From: Pseudomonas sp. CFBP 13711 | Lineage (GTDB): Bacteria; Pseudomonadota; Gammaproteobacteria; Pseudomonadales; Pseudomonadaceae | Assembly (NCBI RefSeq): GCF_014842265.1 | Contig: NZ_JACYVI010000011.1 | Location: 124,001 to 188,000 of the forward strand | DNA length: 64,000 bases | Direction: 5' to 3' | In this document: piece by piece, positions 34,317-41,160 of the stretch | How the letters are laid out: every line of letters starts with the position of its first letter | Numbering within the stretch: the first letter of the stretch is position 1 | Translations under genes and position numbers: made by a program | Notes under the pieces: generated by a model | What the model was told of the DNA's origin: nothing | The model's database searches: none | What the model saw: only the letters and a program-made list of their open reading frames with translations

Positions 34317-35870
34317 TCATGACGTGGCGCCTGCCGCCTGACCTGGAGCGGGCATCAGTTGCACCGTGGGCAGCCGCCGCAATATCCACAGCGCGATGAC
34401 GGTCAGCACGGCGCAGGTCGCCAGCCCTATGGACATGGCCTCGACCAATGCCGTGCGTCCGAGCGTCAGCAGTGCAGGACTGAGCAGTGCAGGACCTGGC
34501 GCGTTCGCACCCTGGGACAGCACTTGCGGATCACTCAGCAACGACAGTGCCTGAGTCTGACCGGCCTGGGTCAGCAAGCGGCCGAGGTGCCAGGCATACA
34601 GCACGTTCACCAGCGCACCCATGCACGCCGTGCCCAGCAGGCCGCCGACCAGTCGCAGCGATTGCTGCAGCGCGGTCGCGATGCCCAGGTACTGTCGCTG
34701 CACCAGGGTCTGGGTGAACACCGACAGGTTGAGAAAGATGAACCCCAGGCCCAGGCCCGCCAGCAGGATCAACCCCAGCAGGGTGTTGAACCCGGCGCTC
34801 GGGCCGCTCAGCGCCAGGCCAAGACAGGCAACCCCCAGGGTGGCGAAACCGGCCTGGGGCAGGCGATTGGGATTGCGCAGGCGCGTCATGATCCGACTGT
34901 TGACGATCGCCCCCAGGGTGATGCTCAGCGCCAATGGTGTAATCAACACGCCGGCCTGTTGCGGTGAATAGCCATAGCCCCCTTGCAGCAACAGCGGCAG
35001 GTAAAACAAGAGGGTGAACATCACCGCGCCGGCCAGCAGCGCGAGGATGAACAGCACCCGCATGCTGTGATCGGCAAACAGCGGACCGGGCAGCAGGGGC
35101 GCCGCACTGCGTCGCTCCTGAAACCACAGCGCCGTGAACGCCGCCAGGCTGATAGCGCCCAGCGCCGTGCACACCGCCGCGCTGGAATGCCCCAGCCATT
35201 CGACGAACAGTTGCAGAGCGCCCAGGCCCAGCGCGATCAGGACGGCCCCGGTCCAGTCCATGCGAATCGTCCCGGTGGAGGCCGGCCGGTACCACGGCAA
35301 ATGGCGCCAGGCGAAATACAACGCCAGCGCCCCCAGCGGCAGGTTCAGCCAGAACACCGAGCGCCAGCCAAAATGCGCGGTCATGAAACCACCCAGCCCC
35401 GGCCCGATGGCATTGACCACGCTGAACAGCGCGCTGAGCATGATCTGCCAGCGCAGGCGCTGGCGGGTGTCGGGAAACAGTTCAGGGACGCACGCGAAGG
35501 CCGTACCGACCAGCATGCCGCCGCCGATGCCCTGCAGCGCGCGTCCGGCCACCAGCGCAACCATCCCGTTGGCCAGCGCGCACAGCACGGAGGCGAAGAT
35601 AAAGATCAGCGTGGCGGCGATGACGAAAGGCTTGCGCCCGTAGTAATCACCCAGGCGGCCGAAGATCGGAATGGTCACGATCGAGGTCAGCAGGTAGCCG
35701 GTTGCCACCCAGGCGTACAGATCAAAACCGTTCAGCTCGCTGACGATAGTGGGCAGCGCGTTGCCGATGACGGTCTGGTCGAGGGCCGACAACATCAGCA
35801 CCAGCGAGACCCCGAGCATGGCCAGCAGCGCCTGGCGAAACGTCAACGGTCGGGTTTCGGCACGGGTCAT
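34317..35870 (-). CDS. DHA2-family MFS transporter
   Basis: A 517-residue inner-membrane protein with about 14 predicted helices, the pattern of the DHA2 (EmrB/QacA) drug-proton antiporter family: LDQTVIGNALPTI in helix 1, the loop motif GRLGDYYGRKPF and the antiporter motif C region around GPGLGGFM. Members export hydrophobic or toxic compounds with proton influx. It leads the minus-strand operon MFS-pxpB-pxpC and has an operator of the cluster (35984-35998) about 114 bp upstream. It could export a pathway by-product or an inhibitory analogue; import by DHA2 proteins is rare. Confidence 0.9.
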   Translation of the reverse strand: MTRAETRPLTFRQALLAMLGVSLVLMLSALDQTVIGNALPTIVSELNGFDLYAWVATGYLLTSIVTIPIFGRLGDYYGRKPFVIAATLIFIFASVLCALANGMVALVAGRALQGIGGGMLVGTAFACVPELFPDTRQRLRWQIMLSALFSVVNAIGPGLGGFMTAHFGWRSVFWLNLPLGALALYFAWRHLPWYRPASTGTIRMDWTGAVLIALGLGALQLFVEWLGHSSAAVCTALGAISLAAFTALWFQERRSAAPLLPGPLFADHSMRVLFILALLAGAVMFTLLFYLPLLLQGGYGYSPQQAGVLITPLALSITLGAIVNSRIMTRLRNPNRLPQAGFATLGVACLGLALSGPSAGFNTLLGLILLAGLGLGFIFLNLSVFTQTLVQRQYLGIATALQQSLRLVGGLLGTACMGALVNVLYAWHLGRLLTQAGQTQALSLLSDPQVLSQGANAPGPALLSPALLTLGRTALVEAMSIGLATCAVLTVIALWILRRLPTVQLMPAPGQAAGATS

Positions 35871-35983
35871 GGGTGAGTGCTGCGATACGGATGACAGGCA
35901 GGCATGCGGCCGCTCCTCGGGTGTCGGTAGGCTAATTTAAGAGCTGAGGCGCGCAGGCAGAAAGACGTCTTTGTTCTGGACGG

Positions 35984-35998
35984 ATAAGGCCTCCTTAT
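35984..35998. promoter_or_regulatory. Operator ATAAG-N5-CTTAT between the MFS and nac genes
   Basis: Perfect inverted repeat ATAAG-GCCTC-CTTAT, the third perfect copy. It lies about 114 bp before the MFS start and about 175 bp before the predicted nac start of transcription, so it may control the MFS-pxpBC operon and/or autoregulate nac. Confidence 0.65.
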
Positions 35999-36019
35999 GA
36001 CGCACCCCGGGGGCCGAGC

Positions 36020-36036
36020 TGCACCAATTTGGTGGG
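36020..36036. promoter_or_regulatory. NtrC-type enhancer site upstream of nac
   Basis: TGCACCAATTTGGTGGG matches the NtrC dyad TGCACCA-N3-TGGTGCA at 12 of the 14 fixed positions (15 of 17 counting the spacer); only the last two bases differ. Its centre is about 133 bp upstream of the predicted sigma-54 transcription start, a normal enhancer distance. Confidence 0.7.
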
Positions 36037-36133
36037 AGGGAGGAGGGTGCCGCGTGCGGGTTCGATGCTGGAGCGCCCGGCGCGGGCCATAGGTAAAGGC
36101 GATGACCTGCGCGTTGGCCTGGATTTCACCCGG

Positions 36134-36150
36134 CTGGCGCGGCTCTTGCT
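36134..36150 (+). promoter_or_regulatory. Sigma-54 promoter of the nac-like gene
   Basis: CTGGCGCGGCTCTTGCT fits the -24/-12 consensus YTGGCACGRNNNTTGCW at every fixed position except one (G for A). The -24 GG is at 36136-36137 and the -12 GC at 36148-36149, which places the transcription start near 36161, before the ribosome-binding site at 36174. Confidence 0.75.
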
Positions 36151-36187
36151 CTGGCAAGGCCATGATCTTAAACAAAGGTGTGACCGC

Positions 36188-37102
36188 GTGAATTTTCGCC
36201 GTTTGAAGTACTTCGTCAAGATTGTCGACATCGGCAGCATGACCCAGGCGGCCAACGTCCTGCACATCGCACAGCCGGCACTCAGCCAGCAGTTGGTGAC
36301 GCTCGAGACCGAAGTGCAGCAGCAGTTGCTGATCCGCACCAAGCGCGGCGTGACCCCGACCGAAGCCGGCAAGGTCCTCTACGGGCATGCGCAGTTGATC
36401 CTGCGTCAATGCGAACAGGCGCAAAGCGATGTCAATGCCACCGGCCATGCCTTGTCAGGCCAGGTGTCGGTGGGGCTGGCGCCCGGCACGGCGGCCTCGG
36501 CGCTGTCGGTGCCGCTGCTGCGCCGCGTGCGTGAGCAGCATCCGGGGATCCTTCTCTACCTCAACGAAAACTTCGGCACCACGCTCAGTGAGCTGATCAT
36601 GAACGGGCGCATGGACATGGCGGTGCTGTACGGCGGTCGCGAAATTCACGGCCTGAGCTTCACACCCCTGCTGCGCGAGCAGTTGTACCTGGTCAGCGCC
36701 GATCCGCAGTTTGCCGCGCAGCCGAGCATTCCGCTGACCGAACTGGCCGCGCTCGACCTGCTGCTGCCGCGCACCTACAACATCATGCGGCGGCTGGTGG
36801 ACGATGCACTGATGAAACTCAACCTCAGCGCGAAGGTGATCGCCGAAGTCGAATCGGCCTCGACCCTTGCAACCGCCGTTGCCGAACGCTTCGGATCGAC
36901 CGTGCTGCCCGAGTCCGCTGCGCGTGCGATGCAGCAGCACCAGGACGTCCACCTGACCCGCATCGTCGAACCCGAGATCGAGGCGCCTCTGGCGCTGTGC
37001 CTGTCCGGGCATCTGCCACTGTCGGTGCCGGCCCAGGCGGTCAAAATCATCTTGCTGGACATGATTGCCGAAATGCGCGGAAGCCTGGGGGCCTCCCGTT
37101 GA
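36188..37102 (+). CDS. nac: Nac-like LysR-family nitrogen assimilation regulator
   Basis: A 304-residue LysR regulator whose N-terminal half is very close to enterobacterial Nac as I recall it (MNFRRLKYFVKIVDIGS start, AQPALSQQL, LLIRTKRGVTPTEAGK, RQCEQAQ, GLAPGTAAS). Nac is made under nitrogen limitation by NtrC and sigma-54 and switches sigma-70 genes; it needs no inducer. The start is a GTG at 36188, with AAAGG 7-10 bases upstream; the frame extends much further upstream but through the promoter. The sigma-54 promoter and NtrC-type site upstream support the assignment. It may control this cluster through the shared operator. Confidence 0.88.
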   Translation: MNFRRLKYFVKIVDIGSMTQAANVLHIAQPALSQQLVTLETEVQQQLLIRTKRGVTPTEAGKVLYGHAQLILRQCEQAQSDVNATGHALSGQVSVGLAPGTAASALSVPLLRRVREQHPGILLYLNENFGTTLSELIMNGRMDMAVLYGGREIHGLSFTPLLREQLYLVSADPQFAAQPSIPLTELAALDLLLPRTYNIMRRLVDDALMKLNLSAKVIAEVESASTLATAVAERFGSTVLPESAARAMQQHQDVHLTRIVEPEIEAPLALCLSGHLPLSVPAQAVKIILLDMIAEMRGSLGASR

Positions 37103-37195
37103 CAGGGGCATGACCGGTTGATGCGCGGATGACCGTCGCCTTTGACATAGCCCTGAGCGCCTGGGGATTCAGCCGCGCATCAAGCCTAAGCGCGA

Positions 37196-38770
37196 TCATT
37201 CACCATTCGATTCACAGCAAACCACCGATGGGACGCGCTGGTATGAAGCGGCTTCTATACAATTGCGCCCGTTAATCTTTGCGCAGTACAGCAGACGGTC
37301 AGCCTCGGCCATGCTGTCTCTGTGGCTATTTTTGTCAGTCGGGCATACCGCGACGACGCCAGCGCTGATCGTAATGATGCCCAGGGCGCTTGTTGAATGT
37401 TGAATCTGCGCCTGTTCTATCGAGCGTCTCACTTTTTCAGCCACCACAATGGCACCCGCCAGTTCCGTTTCAGGAAGCAAAATCACAAATTCTTCGCCGC
37501 CGTAACGAGCGGCTATATCGAAAGGCCGGCTGGCACTTTGCGCAATGAGTGCAGCCACTTCAACGAGGCAGTCATCGCCCGGCAGGTGGCCGTAGTGATC
37601 GTTGTATTGTTTGAACCAGTCTATGTCCAACAGGATCACGGCAAGACTTGACTGGTTTCTGAGCGCGCGGCCCCATTCTTTCTTGAGGGCAACATCGAAA
37701 CTTCGCCTGTTGGCCAATGACGTCAAACTGTCCGTCATCGCAATGATTTCCAGTTTGTCCTGCGCCGCATTGAGTTCGCTTTCTGCAACAAGCAGCTGCT
37801 GGATCTGGCGGTACAGCAACCCGCCCAGCAACGCCATCGCTAAAATGATCACCCCCATAACGATCATGGAATGGAAAACATATGACCACCACGGCGCGAA
37901 CACTTGCTGATATGAGATCCCCGCCGCTGCGACGATGGGCGGTCCCGATAGCCGACGATAGGCATATATCCTTTCTACGCCATCCACGACCGATTTGATA
38001 ATCGCAGTGCCACTATCGCTATGGGGAAGATAGCGACTGAAAATATCTCCCTTTGAAATATTGGTTGTCATCAGCGCATCCACCGTCGGACGCCGTGCAA
38101 GCAATTCGCCTTTGTCGAGAGCGAGGAAGATGACCCCGTCGTTATCAATGTCTACCCGCTTGAAGAAGCTTTGAAAATAGGCAACAGGAATCGTGGCGAG
38201 CGCGACGCCCGCAAATGTTCCATCAGACGATTCAATGCGGCGGCTGATGGGGATGATCAGTTCTCCGGTGGTTCTGCTCTCAACGATAGAACCAATATGG
38301 ATCGCCTGGCTGGTGTTGTCGCGATGGTAAATGAAGTAAGCGCGATCACTGTTGTTTTTGGTCTGTATGCCCTGGGCAAAAGAGTTCGCAACTCAATTGC
38401 CTTTTGCATCGAATATGAACAGGCCCTGAATTCCGTCAATACGTTCGACCTGCCGAGCGAGCAATGTTGTCAGGCGAGTTTGCTGATCAGCAATGATCCC
38501 GTCATGGGCCACGCGCTCTGCGATGTCCTGTAAGGTGTTATCGGCCTGCAGCATCGTGTCACGCGCCAACTGTTCGGCGGCGAGGACTATGTTCGAGACA
38601 GACACTTTCGCAGCGTCCACTCGTTCATTGGCCGATTGCTGCATCTGCCAGGCGGTGGCGAGCACTAAAAGTACACAGACTAATGCGATGAAACCTATTA
38701 GCGAGTTGGACAGCGCTTTGGGTGTCAATCTTGTGGAAAAAAATCGAACCAGCGTCATGTCAGGCGTCAT
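37196..38770 (-). pseudogene. Membrane diguanylate cyclase with one in-frame TGA
   Basis: The frame from about 38770 encodes an N-terminal membrane segment (SLIGFIALVCVLLVLATAW) and a Cache-type periplasmic domain up to FDAKGN, then a TGA at 38393-38395, and continues in the same frame without further stops through the rest of the Cache domain, a second membrane segment (about 37800-37870) and a GGDEF domain with the motif GGEEF. A tryptophan codon TGG is the likely ancestral codon. Apart from the stop, the reading frame of about 525 codons is intact, implying a recent nonsense mutation, a sequencing error or readthrough. The downstream part could be re-initiated from a TTG at 38104, giving a product without the first membrane segment. 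Confidence 0.82.
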
Positions 38771-38915
38771 CTGATTGGCGATTGGATGAGCAAATGCAGT
38801 TTTCGTACCGCGCAGGGATGTGCCTTTGCGCCTCTGGATCAAGGAGAACTGGATCGCCAGGGAAGGGTCGTCGAGGCGCCAGTGTCACAGCGCCTCAACG
38901 GAGGGTGCAGAAGGG

Positions 38916-40055
38916 TTATGCCGAAGGCTTGAGCACGACTTTGGTCCAGCCGTCGTCCCGCTGATCAAAGTGCTTGTAGGCGTCCGGACCTTCGGACAAC
39001 TTCAGGCTGTGGGAAATGATCTGCGACGGCTTGGCGCGGTCATGGTGGATCAGCTCGGCGAGGCGACGGTTGTATGCCTTGACGTTGGCCTGGCCAGTAC
39101 GGATCTGCTGACCCTTGAACCAGAAGGAACCGAAGTCGAAGGCCATCTTGCCTTCTTTCGCCAGATCACTTGCAGCGTTGGGATCCTGGGGCACGAAGAC
39201 ACCCACGACGCCGATACCGCCGGTGGGCTTGGTGGAGGCGACCAGGTTGTTCATGGTTTCGTGATTGGCTTCATGGCCATGCTTGTCGCAGCACTGATAG
39301 CCCACGCATTCGCAGCCACGGTCAGTGCCTTTGCCGTTGGTGAGATTCATGATCTGCTCCACGGCCTGGGTCTGTGCCGTGTTGATCGGCGTGGCGCCCA
39401 GCTTGGCAGCGAGTGCCAGACGGTCTGGATGGTTGTCGACCACAAAGACTTGCGAGGCACCTTTGATCATCGCGGCATGGGCGGCCATCAGTCCGACCGG
39501 GCCAGCGCCGTAGATCGCGATGCTTTCACCCGGCAGCAAGCCGGACAACTCTGTCGCGTGCCAGCCGGTGGGAAGGATGTCCGAGAGCATAACGTAGTCG
39601 TCTTCCTTCTCCTTGGCATCTTCAGGCAGCACCAGGCAATTGAAGTCGCCATACGGCACGCGCAGCAGTTCAGCCTGACCACCCTCATAAGGCCCCATCT
39701 CGGCAAAACCGTAGGCGCCCCCGGCACTGCCAGGATTAACGGTCAGGCAGTAGCCGGTCAGGCCGCGCTCGCAGTTTTCGCAGAAGCCGCAACCGATATT
39801 GAACGGCAGGCAAACCATATCGCCCACTTTCACGCGATCAACTGCGGCGCCCACTTCGATGACTTCGCCCAGGTTCTCGTGACCCAGAATCCGGCCCGTT
39901 TCGAAGCTGGTGCGGCCTTCATACATGTGCAAATCGGAGCCGCAGATGTTGGTCGTGGTAATGCGGACCAGCACGTCGGTCGCCTTTTCGATTTTGGCAT
40001 CGGGAACGTTCTGAACGCTGACGTCGTAAGGACCGTTGTAAATAATGGCTTTCAT
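38916..40055 (-). CDS. Zinc-dependent dehydrogenase, glutathione-independent formaldehyde dehydrogenase family
   Basis: A 379-residue medium-chain alcohol dehydrogenase. Catalytic zinc ligands are visible in NICGSDLH and GHENLGEV, the structural zinc cysteines in CGFCENCERGLTGYC, and the NAD-binding motif GAGPVGLMAA. The long acidic loop and the CECVGYQCC segment match the Pseudomonas formaldehyde dehydrogenase/dismutase group, which oxidises formaldehyde without glutathione. The start at 40055 has GGAG 6 bases upstream. It is divergent from an SDR gene. A broader alcohol or aldehyde substrate range is possible. Confidence 0.9.
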   Translation of the reverse strand: MKAIIYNGPYDVSVQNVPDAKIEKATDVLVRITTTNICGSDLHMYEGRTSFETGRILGHENLGEVIEVGAAVDRVKVGDMVCLPFNIGCGFCENCERGLTGYCLTVNPGSAGGAYGFAEMGPYEGGQAELLRVPYGDFNCLVLPEDAKEKEDDYVMLSDILPTGWHATELSGLLPGESIAIYGAGPVGLMAAHAAMIKGASQVFVVDNHPDRLALAAKLGATPINTAQTQAVEQIMNLTNGKGTDRGCECVGYQCCDKHGHEANHETMNNLVASTKPTGGIGVVGVFVPQDPNAASDLAKEGKMAFDFGSFWFKGQQIRTGQANVKAYNRRLAELIHHDRAKPSQIISHSLKLSEGPDAYKHFDQRDDGWTKVVLKPSA

Positions 40056-40105
40056 GGGTTCTCCAGAAAAATGAGGTGCAGATAGGGACATATATGCGCC
40101 AGATT

Positions 40106-40182
40106 TAGTACGACCGTACCGGCCTGTCGTTCAAAGAGATTGGCCGGGAGTGACGAACGGTAAATGCTGGCAAAAGGCTCTG
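40106..40182 (+). ncRNA. Copy A of a two-stem structured repeat element
   Basis: A 77-nt element very similar to 49029-49104. Its outer stem is CCGGC (40119-40123) with GCTGG (40166-40170); the inner stem is 40125-40132 with 40155-40162; the hairpin loop is 22 nt. Several stem bases differ from the other copy but keep pairing. The G-U pairs work only if the plus strand is the RNA, which would place it in the leader of the SDR gene at 40298. That it is transcribed is inference. Confidence 0.5.
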
Positions 40183-40187
40183 AGACG

Positions 40188-40238
40188 CGGCTTGTGGCCA
40201 CTCGATGGCGAAAGACGCGATTGCGTCTATGCAAGCCG
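40188..40238 (+). promoter_or_regulatory. Two-stage hairpin in the leader of the SDR gene
   Basis: CGGCTTG (40188-40194) pairs with CAAGCCG (40232-40238) around an inner hairpin AGACGC-GATT-GCGTCT (40213-40228). It directly follows structured element A and ends 60 bp before the SDR start codon. Confidence 0.45.
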
Positions 40239-40297
40239 TGGCAGCTCAAATAGGGTGAGTTCTGTACTGCCCCCAACCCAAATGTGACGGAGTGGAA

Positions 40298-41092
40298 ATG
40301 AACATTCAGCTGAATAGCAAACGTGCGCTGGTCACCGCGTCAACCGGCGGCATCGGTTTCGCGATTGCCAAAGGTCTGGCCGAGGCGGGTGCCGAGGTGG
40401 TGATCAATGGCCGCAGTGAAAGCTCGGTCAAGCAAGCAATTGCCCGACTGATGAGCGCTGTGCCCGGTGCCACGATTACCGGCGTCGCCGCAGATCTAAG
40501 TGATGCAGGCGGTGTTCAAACGCTGCTGCGGGGGGCCGGGCCTATCGACGTCTTGGTCAACAACGCCGGGATCTATGGCCCCCAGGATTTTTTTGAAACC
40601 GAAGATGAGGTGTGGGACAGCTACTGGCAGACCAACGTGATGTCAGGGGTACGCCTGAGTCGCGCACTGCTCCCGGCAATGGTGGCCAGGAAATGGGGCA
40701 GGGTGGTGTTCGTGTCGTCCGAGTCCGCACGCAACATCCCCGCTGACATGATTCACTACGGCGTCTCCAAGACCGCGCAGTTGGCCTTGGCCCGGGGCCT
40801 TGCGAAACGGGTTGCGGGCAGCGGGGTAACGGTCAACAGCGTGCTGCCGGGGCCGACTTTGTCCGATGGCGCTGCCGCCATGATGCAAAGTGAAGTGGCG
40901 CGCACGGGCAAATCCCTGGAGGAAGTGACCAAGGCCTTCGTAACCGAGCACCGTCCCAGCTCGATTATTCAGCGTGCCGCCACCGTTGAAGAAGTCGCCA
41001 ACATGATCGTCTACGTGTGCTCGCCCCAGGCATCCGCCACCACCGGCGCAGCGCTGCGGGTTGATGGCGGTGTGGTTGACGACATCGTTTAA
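40298..41092 (+). CDS. Short-chain dehydrogenase/reductase
   Basis: A 264-residue SDR: TASTGGIG cofactor motif, VLVNNAGIYGPQ, catalytic serine in VFVSSESARN, the Tyr-Lys pair in YGVSKTAQ, and LPGPTLSDG. It resembles oxidoreductases annotated as 3-oxoacyl-ACP reductase-like; the substrate is unknown. The start at 40298 is supported by GGAG 5 bases upstream. The 240-bp leader shared with the divergent zinc dehydrogenase contains two structured elements. Confidence 0.87.
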   Translation: MNIQLNSKRALVTASTGGIGFAIAKGLAEAGAEVVINGRSESSVKQAIARLMSAVPGATITGVAADLSDAGGVQTLLRGAGPIDVLVNNAGIYGPQDFFETEDEVWDSYWQTNVMSGVRLSRALLPAMVARKWGRVVFVSSESARNIPADMIHYGVSKTAQLALARGLAKRVAGSGVTVNSVLPGPTLSDGAAAMMQSEVARTGKSLEEVTKAFVTEHRPSSIIQRAATVEEVANMIVYVCSPQASATTGAALRVDGGVVDDIV

Positions 41093-41160
41093 GCCGCGTA
41101 AGCGCTCCCAACTCATACAGCACGTGGCCCGGGCAACGGCAGCTTCAGGTGGCTAACGCA

